A DNA stretch of 64,000 bases from positions 1 to 64,000 of the forward strand of contig NZ_FMTM01000004.1 in the NCBI RefSeq assembly GCF_900099775.1. The letters run 5' to 3'. The stretch comes from Rhizobium mongolense subsp. loessense. Lineage in GTDB: Bacteria; Pseudomonadota; Alphaproteobacteria; Rhizobiales; Rhizobiaceae. Both the position numbers and the translations under genes were made by a program. Shown here in pieces: positions 36,241-45,542 of this stretch (its first letter is position 1; every line of letters begins with the position of its first letter). The notes beneath the pieces are model-generated. The model saw only the letters and a list, made by a program, of their open reading frames with translations, was not told the DNA's origin and searched no databases.

Positions 36241-36528
36241 ATGAGCGAAGAGGTTGAACGGGAAGATGGCATGTCCAAGGGGCGCTACCTGATCGTTGTT
36301 GATGGGCACGAAGCCGAAATGACATACAGTCGTGCGGGTCAAAAGCTGATCATCATCGACCACACGGATGTTCCTGGTGCGTTGCGCGGTCGAAAAATCG
36401 GCGAGCAATTGGTCCGGCAGGCGGTAGAGGACGCCCGGCGCGAAGGCATCACGATCATACCGCTTTGCCCATTCGCGAAAGCGCAGATAGAGCGCCATGC
36501 GGAATGGCAGGATGTTTTGAGAAAGTGA
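36241..36528 (+). CDS. Small GNAT-family N-acetyltransferase (YjdJ/NATD1 type)
   Basis: 95 residues. YLIVVDGHEAEMTYSRAGQ, then IDHTDVPGALRGRKIGEQLV (acetyl-CoA loop) and IIPLCPFAKAQIERHAEW define the minimal GNAT subgroup. The substrate is unknown. It follows pirin by 76 bases in the same direction, as is common in proteobacteria. ATG 36241 has AGGAAATGCG upstream; an internal ATG ten codons later is a possible alternative. Confidence 0.88.
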   Translation: MSEEVEREDGMSKGRYLIVVDGHEAEMTYSRAGQKLIIIDHTDVPGALRGRKIGEQLVRQAVEDARREGITIIPLCPFAKAQIERHAEWQDVLRK

Positions 36529-36572
36529 AAATTCTGCCGAACAAAGAACCAGAGCCGACGATAGGGAATGTT

Positions 36573-36662
36573 ATGCGGAAGAACACCTATCTGTTTCAAG
36601 AGGCGAAGCAGGCCCTTCAAGCTACTGCCGGAGAGATGAACAATGGCCGAAAACACTCCTGA
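36573..36662 (+). CDS. Possible 29-codon upstream ORF
   Basis: ATG 36573 opens a 29-residue frame (starting MRKNTYLFQEAKQALQ) whose end overlaps the start of the next gene by 20 bases. The overlap would allow translational coupling. A ribosome site (AGGGAATG) lies nearby. There is no homology I can recognise, so it may be chance. Confidence 0.25.
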   Translation: MRKNTYLFQEAKQALQATAGEMNNGRKHS

Positions 36663-36984
36663 TCTAACTTTGGCAGAGCGCCAGATCGCCGAGGTCATCA
36701 GTCGCACCGACAAGACTCTTGCTGCCACGGTCTCCTGTGCTCTGGAAGAGGCGACCAAAAGGGCGGTCGAGGAAATGCGAGCAATCGGCCAGGAAGATGC
36801 TGCGCCAGCATTGCAATATTTTGCGGCAGTTGTTCATCAGAGAATGTATTGTCTCATGTGTGGTGCAGCCCCGGATACATTCGAAGGGGGAAACCCTGAA
36901 ATTGCCTATCACGTCATCCGCAACTCCCAGAATATCGCCAAGCACTATTGGTCCGCGGACATTGAGCCTTATCCACCGAAATAG
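36643..36984 (+). CDS. Hypothetical protein
   Basis: 113 residues, family not recognised. The N-terminal half is a predicted amphipathic helix (LAERQIAEVISRTDKTLAAT). The middle carries a CxxC in MYCLMCGAAP that could be redox-active or metal-binding, and the C-terminal half reads ISYHVIRNSQNIAKHYW-like residues. ATG 36643 has GGAGAG ten bases upstream. It is the last gene in the pirin/GNAT direction. 36985-37370 after it contains no recognised feature. Confidence 0.5.
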   Translation: MAENTPDLTLAERQIAEVISRTDKTLAATVSCALEEATKRAVEEMRAIGQEDAAPALQYFAAVVHQRMYCLMCGAAPDTFEGGNPEIAYHVIRNSQNIAKHYWSADIEPYPPK

Positions 36985-37370
36985 CGATGCATCATTCATC
37001 GACATCCAGTACCGCGCAGTTATTGCGTCGGCGACACCTTAAGTTGCTGATGAACTCGGCGATAAGAGAAAGCCCATTTCGCGACGTTGGGGAGGAGCTG
37101 GCCTCATTCGCGATCGCTGATCCTGGTCCGGTTTCTGTATAATCCGGAATCGCGGCAAATATTATCTGCCGGGCAATCCTGCCAAAGCATCCTATCCGTA
37201 ACATATACCCCGCCGGCCGACACCTTCCTGCAACCGCCTGCCCAATACGCACCGACCCGCCCGCCTGACCGCAAGGGTTCGATCAAGAACTTGATTTGAC
37301 TTCAGGGCCAGCGATCTCTTTTGCCAAGCCACAGAGTTGGAGAGAGCCGGTCGACCTTGCAATCTTGACG

Positions 37371-38297
37371 TTACGGACAAGCTGATCGTTCGTCTTGCTT
37401 GCCAAGGCCCGCCGCGCCGTCCTTGAGGGACGCGGTTCCGAAACGTTCGATGAGCATTTCAGTGAGTATCCTCACCTTTCGCGAGGGATGCTGGCCTGGC
37501 GGCCTCACGACAAAGATACCGGCTGGCGGAATTGGATGACGCGTCATGATTGGCACCAGCGCGCCCGAGGAAATATGATCCGCGACAAGCGGTTCTGGCA
37601 GGTACCCGATCCCGATCCCGTCCACAGCGGCAGACACAAGCGATATTCCGCTATCAGCTATGAAGCGTCCCTGGGGACGCACCGTAACAATCCTGTCGCC
37701 GTCCATGAATTGCCACCTCTCATCGTCTCGCATGACGACTTGATGATGTGCGATGTCGTCCGGTGTTACGGGAGCGCCGTGGGCGTCTATGTATTCAGGA
37801 CTCGCCACGAGGATGCCGAAGATCGATCCAACACGTTTTGCGACTAGCACTGAATCTTGAAGGTGGCCAAGCCGAATGGCGCAGTCAAAACCCTCTCCGA
37901 CGAGATCGACGAAACGATCGGTATAGGAAGAAAGGATTTGCAGTTGCGGATGCCTGCGCGCCATTTGTGAGAGGATGGGAGCAAAATGTGTCGGGCCAAA
38001 AGAAAGCGGCGCAGCGACACGTAACCGGCCGCGAAGATCTCCTGAGGGAAGAGTGGCGTCCCTTGCAACATCAAACTCATTGCAGATTTTTGCTGCGTGC
38101 TCGCGAAACGTCGCGCCAGCTTCGGTCAAGGAGGCGCCGCGCGTCGTTCGCGCGAGCAATTGAACGCCCAGAAATTGCTCAAGCCGAGCAAGCCGTCGGC
38201 TGACGAGCGATTTGGAAACGCCAAGCCGGCGCGCTGCCTGTGTGAGACCGGATGCGTCAGCAACCTCCACAAAGGTGCGCAGTTCCTCAATATCCAT
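37371..38297 (-). CDS. LysR-family regulator, paralogue 3 of 3
   Basis: 308 residues beginning MDIEELRTFVEVADASGLTQ with SKSLVSRRLARLEQFLGVQL. The effector domain has PTHFAPILSQMARRHPQLQI and FDCAIRLGHLQDSVLVAKRV. It is closest in pattern to paralogue 1 (both share a PPAGIFVVRPPGQHPSRKVR-like end). It is divergent from the secreted amidohydrolase gene with 251 bp between them, which probably holds both promoters and the binding site. Confidence 0.92.
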   Translation of the reverse strand: MDIEELRTFVEVADASGLTQAARRLGVSKSLVSRRLARLEQFLGVQLLARTTRGASLTEAGATFREHAAKICNEFDVARDATLPSGDLRGRLRVAAPLSFGPTHFAPILSQMARRHPQLQILSSYTDRFVDLVGEGFDCAIRLGHLQDSVLVAKRVGSIFGILVASPEYIDAHGAPVTPDDIAHHQVVMRDDERWQFMDGDRIVTVRPQGRFIADSGISLVSAAVDGIGIGYLPEPLVADHISSGALVPIMTRHPIPPAGIFVVRPPGQHPSRKVRILTEMLIERFGTASLKDGAAGLGKQDERSACP

Positions 38298-38548
38298 TGG
38301 TGTTTCCTTTTCGGCGACATGGTTTGTCAGTTTGATGGTCTACCGTAGCCGAAATTGCAATGGCACTGTCAATTTGGACGTTTTCACTAGGGTTTTTGTC
38401 TTCCAACAAGTCGGTCTTCAACGACGGCATGCGAAAAAAGTGATGACCTTCGCGACGGCTTGGACTCACTTCTTCGCCCATCGCGTGCATCCGCATGGCA
38501 CCGGCTCCGAATGACCGCATTTCGTAAAATACGTCGAACGAGGGTAAA

Positions 38549-40354
38549 ATGATCAGAAAGATATTCATCGCGTTTGTGACAACTTTTTCTTTCTCTGCTG
38601 TTCAGGCACAAACGACGCAGGAGCAGCCCGGCGCTGATCTGATCGTTATCAATGCAAATATCTTCACGGGCAGCCGTGCTCAGCCCGAAGCTTCGGCTTT
38701 GGCGGTCAAGAATGGCCGCATTTATTCGGTCGGCTCTGATGTGGACATTCTCGGTCTAAAGAACTCCAATACCGAGATTATTGATGCTCGCAGCCGCACA
38801 CTCATTCCCGGCATCATTGATGCCCATATCCATGTCCTCAACGATCTGGCCTATAACTACAATGTTCGATGGGATGGCGTGCCGACGCTGCGCCGGGCGT
38901 TGACTATGCTGAGCGAGCAGGCTGCACGCACGCCGAAGGGCCAATGGGTCAAAGTTATTGGAGGCTGGTCACCTTACCAATTTGAGGAGAACCGCTTTCC
39001 AACGCTGGACGAATTGCGCGGCGCGGTGCCCGATCGCCCCCTGATCGTGCAATATGCCTATAACCAAGCCTTCTTGAACAAGCAGGCGATGGAGGCGCTT
39101 GGCGTCGGTACCGATCGGTTCCCAAAGGTGCCGGACACCGAATTCGAAAAGGACAGCCGCGGCAATCCCACTGGTGTGGTCCACGGCTATACCTGGTTGT
39201 TTCTCGCGCTCGAGAGCATGGTGCCGCAGCCCGCCTTCGAAGAACAAGTGAGTTCGTTGATCTATAGCATTTACGGTCTGAACCGGTTCGGCGTGACCTC
39301 GATCATCGATAACGGCGGCAGGTGGCCTTACCCGGAGGCCCAGGCGAGGGTAGACGTAGTTGCACGAGGCAACCGCCTCAATGTGCGCATGCCCTTTGTG
39401 GACTTGCAACTCGGCGACGGCGGGCCGGTGAACATGGTGGATCTAGAAATCGAGGCGATCACGAAAACGGCGCCGATAAGTCCAGGACAAAACCTGCACC
39501 CCACCCTGGCACATGGCCATGAATATCGAGGTGCCGGGGAGGTTCTGAGCGGGGAAGTGCACGATCATGAGAACTTCGACCGTCCGGCGGTCATCATCGA
39601 GCCCGATAAGATGCGGCGCTTCGTCGAGCAGGATGTGATGAAGCTGGTCCAGCGGCGCATCCCGTTCCGAATGCACGTCAGCTACAACGAAAACATCTCC
39701 CCCTTTCTCGACGCGCTGGAGAAGGTGAACGAGACGATCCCGCTCGATGGCCTGAAATGGAGTCTTGAGCACGCTGAGACCATCAGTCCGGAGAACATCG
39801 CTCGGGTGAAAAAGCTGGGTGGCGGAATTGCCCTGGACGCCAAGATGGCACTGCACGGCGATGGTTTCATCAAGACCTATAGTCGCGAGAAGGCGTTGGA
39901 AACACCGCGTCTGCGCATGCTCGTCGATAGCGGCATGCCGCTGGCCATGACCACCGACGCCTTCCGGGCAGCCACGTTCAACCCTTGGGTGGCAGTAAGT
40001 TGGATGGTATCTGGCAAGTCTGTGTCCGGATCCGTAATACTTGCCGAGAACAACCGTCTATCACGCGCCGAGGCGCTGAAACTGTTCACCACCGGGCCAG
40101 CCTGGTTCATGAATGCAGAAGCCGAGCTAGGCGTAATCGCCCCCGGAAATCTGGCAGACTTCGCCGTTCTCGACAGGGACTACTTCGCCGTGCCGGAAGA
40201 TCAAATCAGCTCTATATCGTCTGTACTGACCATCATGGACGGAAAGGTAGTCTACGGCGCACAGGACTATAGTGCTCTATCGCCAAAACTGCCTGACATC
40301 CTTCCCGCTTGGTCACCCGTAAAATACTTCGGCAGCTATCATGGGGAAAAGTGA
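38549..40354 (+). CDS. Exported YtcJ-like amidohydrolase
   Basis: 601 residues. A signal peptide (MIRKIFIAFVTTFSFSAVQA, cleavage after VQA) directs it to the periplasm. The amidohydrolase core contains IIDAHIHVLNDL (H-x-H metal site), PFRMHVSYNENI, WSLEHAETISPENI (metal histidine) and MTTDAFRAATFNPW (catalytic aspartate). Long YtcJ/LigA-type amidohydrolases such as this cleave amides or imine-like bonds in diverse compounds. It is opposite LysR paralogue 3. A weak GAGCCC/GGGCTC hairpin overlaps and follows the stop at about 40353. Confidence 0.87.
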   Translation: MIRKIFIAFVTTFSFSAVQAQTTQEQPGADLIVINANIFTGSRAQPEASALAVKNGRIYSVGSDVDILGLKNSNTEIIDARSRTLIPGIIDAHIHVLNDLAYNYNVRWDGVPTLRRALTMLSEQAARTPKGQWVKVIGGWSPYQFEENRFPTLDELRGAVPDRPLIVQYAYNQAFLNKQAMEALGVGTDRFPKVPDTEFEKDSRGNPTGVVHGYTWLFLALESMVPQPAFEEQVSSLIYSIYGLNRFGVTSIIDNGGRWPYPEAQARVDVVARGNRLNVRMPFVDLQLGDGGPVNMVDLEIEAITKTAPISPGQNLHPTLAHGHEYRGAGEVLSGEVHDHENFDRPAVIIEPDKMRRFVEQDVMKLVQRRIPFRMHVSYNENISPFLDALEKVNETIPLDGLKWSLEHAETISPENIARVKKLGGGIALDAKMALHGDGFIKTYSREKALETPRLRMLVDSGMPLAMTTDAFRAATFNPWVAVSWMVSGKSVSGSVILAENNRLSRAEALKLFTTGPAWFMNAEAELGVIAPGNLADFAVLDRDYFAVPEDQISSISSVLTIMDGKVVYGAQDYSALSPKLPDILPAWSPVKYFGSYHGEK

Positions 40355-40521
40355 GCCCAGCGGACGGGCTCTCCCCGCCTTCCCCGGACGCTCGCTGGAC
40401 TGCGGTTTCGCTGCCCGGCCGTAGCGAACCATTGCTTATTTTTGACAGCGATTGTTGTTCAATACCTCCGTCGAAAACAACATGCGCCAAGGGGTCTGTC
40501 GTTACATCGAGGAGAATAAAA

Positions 40522-40980
40522 ATGGCTGACTTTGACATCCCAGAGAGGAGCACATCATCGCCCTTCGCAGATGTGCGCGGACATCACGTTGCGATCCGTG
40601 TGCCCGACCGGGACACCGCCATACAATGGTATCGGGATAAGCTCGACTGGCGCGTCGTTCACACATGGCCTTATGATGACTGAGAACTCGCCTATCTCGC
40701 GCCGCCAAATGACGATCGTTTTATGGTCGAACTGCTCGCCGGCGGTGACCCGGGTCCGCACCCGGTACGGGTTTACAAGGATCTGGACGACAGCTTGAGG
40801 CATGCCGGTTACCACCATTTCTGCCTGACCGTCGCCGATATCGAAGCCACAGTGGAAGAGCTGCGCCGCCGCGACGTGAATATCCTTACCGGACCGTTTC
40901 AGGTCGACGAGATTAGTCGCAAGATCGCTTTCTTCCCCGATCCTTTCGGGAACGTGATTGAATTGGCCGAAGTCATCTAA
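40522..40980 (+). pseudogene. VOC-superfamily (glyoxalase-like) protein with in-frame stop
   Basis: ATG 40522 with GAGGAGAATAA upstream begins a glyoxalase-fold protein: GHHVAIRVPDRDTAIQWYRD, then VVHTWPYDD. TGA at 40681-40683 interrupts it. The same frame continues at once with ELAYLAPPNDDRFMVELLAGG, GYHHFCLTVADIEATVEELR and AFFPDPFGNVIELAEVI. Both halves of the metal site are therefore present but separated by one nonsense codon. Complete length would be 152 residues. A sequencing error or a recent mutation are both possible. Confidence 0.8.
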
Positions 40981-41255
40981 TCATCTGGCGACTTGCTCGT
41001 CACGCCGTAAGGACGCAGGTCTCGTCTCGGGAAATCCTTGAGGTTCCAGGTGACGATGGTAGAAGCTTTTCCAACAATGGCAGCGGCGAGTACATGCCGA
41101 TCGTCAAGGTCAGGCAGTTTAAGATCCTCGATCAACGGACGATAATTCACCACGTCCGCCTCCGGCAGGACGGCCTTCATACGGTGTTTGGCTAAAGCAA
41201 TCTCTTCGGCCGACACGAGGCCGGCAAGCGGCACGACGACCAGTCCGGATGGCAA
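40977..41255 (-). pseudogene. PIN-domain toxin, C-terminal fragment
   Basis: The minus-strand frame carries the second half of a PIN ribonuclease: YRPLIEDLKLPDLDDRHVLAAAIVG, then IVTWNLKDFPRRDLRPYG, with the late acidic residues (the DxDD-type cluster and the ND-like LKD). The N-terminal half with the first catalytic aspartate is absent; the only start is a TTG at 41255. Its stop overlaps the stop of the VOC pseudogene. No antitoxin gene is next to it. Confidence 0.6.
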
Positions 41256-41421
41256 GTACGATCTGGTCGCTGGTCCAGTTCCCGAGACTGGTTTGCTTGT
41301 CGGCGGAGGGGCGCTTCCGTCCCCAAGCTGAACAGTCTGCCGCTGGAGCCGGTCGCAACTCTCGAGTTGGCAAACGGTCAGAGCGAAACGAATCCGCCGA
41401 AGAAACCGAAACCGTTCCTTG

Positions 41422-42804
41422 TCAGTCGAGCCCGATCCACAGGCATCCGTCCTGTATTAGGCAGGGGTATACCGTCAGCCTGGTGGGATTTTTCGAGATG
41501 TCACCTGTGTGTTCATAGCCCGGCGCAGTACCATCCTGCTGCAACTGCGCCCAGTTCCTGATTTCGCCCGAAAACAGGTCGAAACAGCTTTGATGCCAAC
41601 GGCAGACGAGGCCGTGATCACTGGTGATCGTGCTCTCCGTGTGTGGGAGATTGAGCGTCTTCACCTCGGCAGGTTTTCGACGTTCGTAGAACGGCAGATG
41701 AAGATGCGGGCAGGCGTTGTTGAAGGCGCAGTAGTTGTCGGTTCCGCGAACGACGACGATATCGTAATCCTCGAAATCGAGAATCCGTCGTTCGTGGGGC
41801 TGAAGCTCGTCCTCGGGAAATGCGCGGACCCACCTCCTGCCGGCATGACGGATGGTTGCGCGGGGTTGCCTGGCGTTCAGTTCAGCGTCGCATTCGGGCT
41901 TGAGCCTGATGATTTCGAAGAGGCTCGTACGTTCGCAGGAACCCCTTAGGCGTACCCTGACAAAATCGCCGACCTCCACCTTGTCGGCGATCTGGCCGTG
42001 AAGCGCCTCGGAAATCAGCAGTCGGGTCCCGGCATCCTTGTTCGCGGCTTCGATCCGGCTGGCCAGGTTCACGACGTTCCCGACTGCCGTGAGGCGTTGG
42101 TTTGCGCCGAAGCCCAATGTGCCGATGACGGCTTCGCCATAATGGAGACCGATACGAATATCGAAATCGATGCCGTACATGGAGGCAAAGAACGGCTTCA
42201 GGCGATCGACCGTGGCAACGGTCTGAATCGCCGCGTTGACGGCTCGAAGCGGAGCGTCCCGCTGATCGTCGATTCCGAAGATTGCCATCAGCCCGTCGCC
42301 GATGAAATTGTCGATGAACCCGCCATTCCGCTCTATGATGTCGCCAACCTGGGCGAAGTAGCGATTGAGCAGATACATCACATCATAGGGCGAAAGCTGC
42401 TCGGACAGTTTCGTGAAATCGGCGACATCGCTGAAGAAAACCGCAACCTGTTTCGACTCGCCGGAACGCGTCTCGGCAGAACTGAGAAGCTGGCTGGTTA
42501 TTATCAAGTCGGTCTCATCCAGCACCAGGCGTCGGACGCGAAGCTCGCCCTGCGGCTTGAGCTGACAGGCCAGCCGGACCTCATCCGCCAGCCTCAATCG
42601 TTCCGCCATCAAGCTCTCGTCTCGATTCCGGTTCGGGCAACCCTGAACGCCGTCCAGAACCCAGACGCGGCAGGTCGAGCATTTCGCCCGGCCGCCGCAG
42701 GCATGGGCAAACGGCACACCCGACCTCAAAGCAGCCTCGAGCAACGTTTCGCCGGCGGCAACCTCGAAGTTCATCTGGTCAGGCAGAGCGGTTACTTTGA
42801 TCAT
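41422..42804 (-). CDS. Ferredoxin - class III nucleotidyl cyclase - Rieske fusion protein
   Basis: 460 residues from ATG 42804 (frame open from GTG 42828). Residues 1-95: a plant-type [2Fe-2S] ferredoxin with ACGGRAKCSTCRVWV and a distal cysteine in LACQL. Residues 110-300: class III adenylate/guanylate cyclase with VAVFFSDVADFTKLSE (metal aspartate), GDGLMAIFG (second aspartate) and NVVNLASRIEAA (N and R of the catalytic site). Residues 330-460: a Rieske domain with CPH and CRWH. The order suggests a cytoplasmic cyclase whose output is tuned by two iron-sulfur clusters. Nucleotide specificity is not certain. It is monocistronic here. Confidence 0.85.
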   Translation of the reverse strand: MIKVTALPDQMNFEVAAGETLLEAALRSGVPFAHACGGRAKCSTCRVWVLDGVQGCPNRNRDESLMAERLRLADEVRLACQLKPQGELRVRRLVLDETDLIITSQLLSSAETRSGESKQVAVFFSDVADFTKLSEQLSPYDVMYLLNRYFAQVGDIIERNGGFIDNFIGDGLMAIFGIDDQRDAPLRAVNAAIQTVATVDRLKPFFASMYGIDFDIRIGLHYGEAVIGTLGFGANQRLTAVGNVVNLASRIEAANKDAGTRLLISEALHGQIADKVEVGDFVRVRLRGSCERTSLFEIIRLKPECDAELNARQPRATIRHAGRRWVRAFPEDELQPHERRILDFEDYDIVVVRGTDNYCAFNNACPHLHLPFYERRKPAEVKTLNLPHTESTITSDHGLVCRWHQSCFDLFSGEIRNWAQLQQDGTAPGYEHTGDISKNPTRLTVYPCLIQDGCLWIGLD

Positions 42805-43204
42805 GGTCCAGAACACGGCTCGCGCCACGTCAGTTTAGCACGATACGGTGCAGGCAATCGACTCTGAACTCGGTTCACGAGACGGAATTGCTCCGGGCCG
42901 TTCCCGTCAGCAACGAAATAACCCCGCATGCTTTGTTCAGGGTTGCTGTTGCTGCTTCGTGGAGGCTGCGGGTAGCGTCCAGCATGTCCATAATTCCACA
43001 CTTTTTATCGTTTCGACCTTGCTTCGCCGCCGCCGCAACCCCGCCGGCGGCGCAGGCTGGGCAGGACCGCAAGGAAGCCGCAAATGCCGACCTTTCATTT
43101 CGGCGCAGCAGCTGCGGTTTTGCCCGGCAGCAAAGTCCGCATCATGAAGCTCGGTACCTCTTCGCCTGGCCCGAACGGACCGGGAACCTTGTTCTTCAGT
43201 GGCG

Positions 43205-43560
43205 GAAGGCTCTTGGGCGTATTTATCGTGGCGGGCATTCTCGCTGCGCCGGCGGAGCTGCTGCAGGCGCCCGGATTGCCTCCATACCTTCGTCCCTCGG
43301 TCAGAACCTGATCTTCAATGCGTTCGCCGCTGCTGTCTTGGGCGGCGTTAGCCTGAACGGAGGACGAGGCACGATTGCAGGTGCATGCGGCGGTGTCTTG
43401 CTGCTCGTCCTCATTCAGGATGTTCTCGTTCCCTCTCGGGTCCCCGCGTATTGGATCAACGCGACGACAGGTGGGGTCATTCTTGTCGCGCTCTACATCA
43501 GCAAGCTCAGCGGAGCTGATAGGGCACGTAGACAAAATGGCGGCCGAAAAGGCTGCCATT
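43205..43560 (+). pseudogene. RbsC-type sugar ABC permease, C-terminal fragment
   Basis: The frame through 43318-43500 encodes SLGQNLIFNAFAAAVLGGVS, RGTIAGACGGVLLLVLIQDV and VPAYWINATTGGVILVALYI, the last membrane segments of a ribose/xylose-type permease. Just before it a different frame gives GVFIVAGILAAPAELLQA, the preceding segment, so a frameshift lies at about 43270-43280. The first two-thirds of the gene and its ATPase and binding-protein partners are missing. The natural stop also appears lost, but a good terminator follows. Confidence 0.7.
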
Positions 43561-43562
43561 TT
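43534..43562 (+). terminator. Rho-independent terminator after the permease fragment
   Basis: AAAATGGCGGCC (43534-43545) pairs with GGCTGCCATTTT (43551-43562) through 12 pairs with one G-T and a GAAAA loop, then TTC. This is a classical intrinsic terminator, left over from the sugar transporter operon. Because of the A-run on its left it may also work in reverse. Confidence 0.75.
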
Positions 43563-43738
43563 TCAAAGCAGAAACCGATAAGATCAATCGCCCGAAAACC
43601 CGATGCAATCGCCGGATTCCCGCGCCGGCGACGTGGCCGCATATGAATTTTCGAAATCCGATCCGCCGGGGCCTGCGTGGGTGTAGAGCATCGCGGGCGA
43701 GCGACGATGCCACCCGGCCTGCCGTCCATGTCGGAGTA

Positions 43739-44665
43739 TCAGGAATTCGACGAACCCATGCAACGGGCCAGCGCTGGCTTGCGAGCGGGAATGGTCATCG
43801 CGGCCACGCCGGCAATGACGCAAGCGAGCCCCGCCCACGCGGTTGAGGTCATGGTTTCACCGAGAAACAGGACTCCGATCCCCACGCCGATCGGAACCCG
43901 CAGGTAGGCCTGGGCAGTCGTACCGACCGAGCCGAGTGTGTGAACGAGCCGGAAATAGATGACGAACGCGAGGGCGGTCGAAAATACCGAGAGACCGAGC
44001 AATGCCAGGATCGATGCCGAAGAGGGCGTCAGTGTCCACGGCTGATCAACGACAAGGCTGACGGGAATGAGGATGACTGCACCGCAGATGAGTGATCCCG
44101 CTGCGGGCATGATTGGGTCAAGCCCTTTGAAGCCCCGGCCGAAGATAGCTGCTCCAGCGTAGCAGATGGTGGCGGCCACAATGGCGAGCTGCGCCGGCAG
44201 TTCATCGCCAAGCCCGTGAAATGCCTCGATGCCGATGATGAGGCACGTGCCGGCAATGCCGGTGACCACGCCGAACAGCTTGCGGCCAGTGACTGGTTCG
44301 TGGTGCGTGATAAGGACCGTCAAGAGGAACGCGAAGATCGGCGTCGTCGAATTGAGAATTGCAGCAAGCCCGGCATCCACGGTGCGTTCCGCCCAGGCGA
44401 TCAATGTAAATGGAATCACGCTGTTGAGGCAGGCTTGAAACAGAAAACGCCGCCATGTCGCGAGGTCCCTTGGCAAGGCCAATCCACGTGACCTGATGAC
44501 GCCAAGAAGGATCGCGCCGGCCATCAAGGTGCGGGCGGCGATCAGCGTCACCGGGGGGATCGTTTCCACGCCGATCTTGATGAACGTGTAGGACGCGCCC
44601 CAAAGCGTCGCGAGCGCGAGAAGGAGCGCGAGTTCTATTCTCATATCCGTTTTTTGTGTTGTCAT
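43739..44665 (-). CDS. EamA-family (DMT) transporter
   Basis: 308 residues with two EamA repeats and about ten membrane segments: ELALLLALATLWGASYTFIK, then TLMAGAILLGVIR, LNSTTPIFAFLLTVLIT, GVVTGIAGTCLIIGI, AIVAATICYAGAAIFG and GVGIGVLFLGETMTSTAWAG. EamA proteins are inner-membrane exporters of metabolites or amino acids. The gene is alone on the minus strand between remnants, so neither substrate nor regulator can be inferred. ATG 44644 is an alternative start. Confidence 0.9.
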   Translation of the reverse strand: MTTQKTDMRIELALLLALATLWGASYTFIKIGVETIPPVTLIAARTLMAGAILLGVIRSRGLALPRDLATWRRFLFQACLNSVIPFTLIAWAERTVDAGLAAILNSTTPIFAFLLTVLITHHEPVTGRKLFGVVTGIAGTCLIIGIEAFHGLGDELPAQLAIVAATICYAGAAIFGRGFKGLDPIMPAAGSLICGAVILIPVSLVVDQPWTLTPSSASILALLGLSVFSTALAFVIYFRLVHTLGSVGTTAQAYLRVPIGVGIGVLFLGETMTSTAWAGLACVIAGVAAMTIPARKPALARCMGSSNS

Positions 44666-44815
44666 GATCGTCTCGCGTTCGAGTAATTTTGAAACTCCTC
44701 TGCTTTATCGTGGATTGGCCTGACATTGCTTCGACCAAGGCCGAACTATGAAGGACTGACGAAGGACACCAAGCAGTTAACTCAATGCTGCATTCTTGGA
44801 GGGAAGGTCCGCTGG

Positions 44816-44952
44816 CTACGAACCTTTGGGGACGTGGCCGAGCGAATGCCCAAGTTTATCAAAGAGGTCTACAAGCGGCTGTACTCTGCCCTCGGCTATC
44901 GTTCGCCAGCGGAATTTGAAACCCAACTTGCCCAGCAGGCGGGGCAGTTTCG
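44816..44952 (+). pseudogene. IS3-family transposase, C-terminal remnant
   Basis: The frame encodes DVAERMPKFIKEVYKRLYSA then LGYRSPAEFETQLAQQAG, matching the last part of IS3-family OrfB (normally EVYNxKRLHSALGYxSPxEFE). Two or so codons are missing in the middle. The rest of the element is gone. It is a different IS from the one at 23.1-24.6 kb, whose end reads differently. Confidence 0.6.
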
Positions 44953-44955
44953 CCT

Positions 44956-45396
44956 TCATTCGAAACGCCCCGATGCACTTCCGATCAATGCCTTTTTGGT
45001 TCGCCCCGACCATTTTCGCTGCCGACGTCGGCGCACTGATGGCGATAGCCGAAGCGGCTCGATGGAAGCGGGATTGCGATGAGCGCATGCGCGGAGGACC
45101 TCGCTGACTGGATAGATCCTGAGGATACCCAGGTGGTGATCAGTCGTGATCGCCACGATACCCGCTTCATATGCGGCGCGGACGATCGCCTCGTGCAAGT
45201 TCTCGGGTTCGGTTTTTCCGGTAAGGACCTCCAAACAGGTTTTCACCGCCGTCAAGAATTCCTCACCATCGTCGGTGGGCCATTCCTTCAGTAACAGTTG
45301 GGCAGCCTCGCGTGCGGTACGGATCACCTTGCGATCTTTGCCTTCCGCGAAAGCAAGAATTATCGTTGGGAAACTTCTCAACATATCGAATTTCAT
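44956..45396 (-). CDS. DUF982-family protein
   Basis: 146 residues from ATG 45396. The core (RTAREAAQLLLKEWPTDDGE, FLTAVKTCLEVLTGKTEPEN, LHEAIVRAAYEAGIVAI) is DUF982, a small helical family common in Rhizobiales with no known function. Normal members end near this point; here 50 or more extra residues rich in Arg run toward the IS remnant, so the original stop was probably lost. It is 146 bp from the small gene of the peptide-modification island, same strand. Confidence 0.7.
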   Translation of the reverse strand: MKFDMLRSFPTIILAFAEGKDRKVIRTAREAAQLLLKEWPTDDGEEFLTAVKTCLEVLTGKTEPENLHEAIVRAAYEAGIVAITTDHHLGILRIYPVSEVLRACAHRNPASIEPLRLSPSVRRRRQRKWSGRTKKALIGSASGRFE

Positions 45397-45542
45397 TGCC
45401 CCTGAACTCCGCCCGACAGCCAATGTGAATCCCGTGCTATGGTTCGAACCGGGATTGACCACACATGCTCGTCAACCATCTTCCACGTTGTTTCGACAAA
45501 ACTGTCGCGTATCCTGCCATTGGTGGGAAGGCGGGGGCGTCC

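Noticed and set aside
41256..41400. Possible cytochrome c-like piece (LGNWTSDQIVLAIRTG) upstream of the PIN fragment
   Set aside because: No CxxCH haem site and only one short suggestive stretch; not enough to call a gene.
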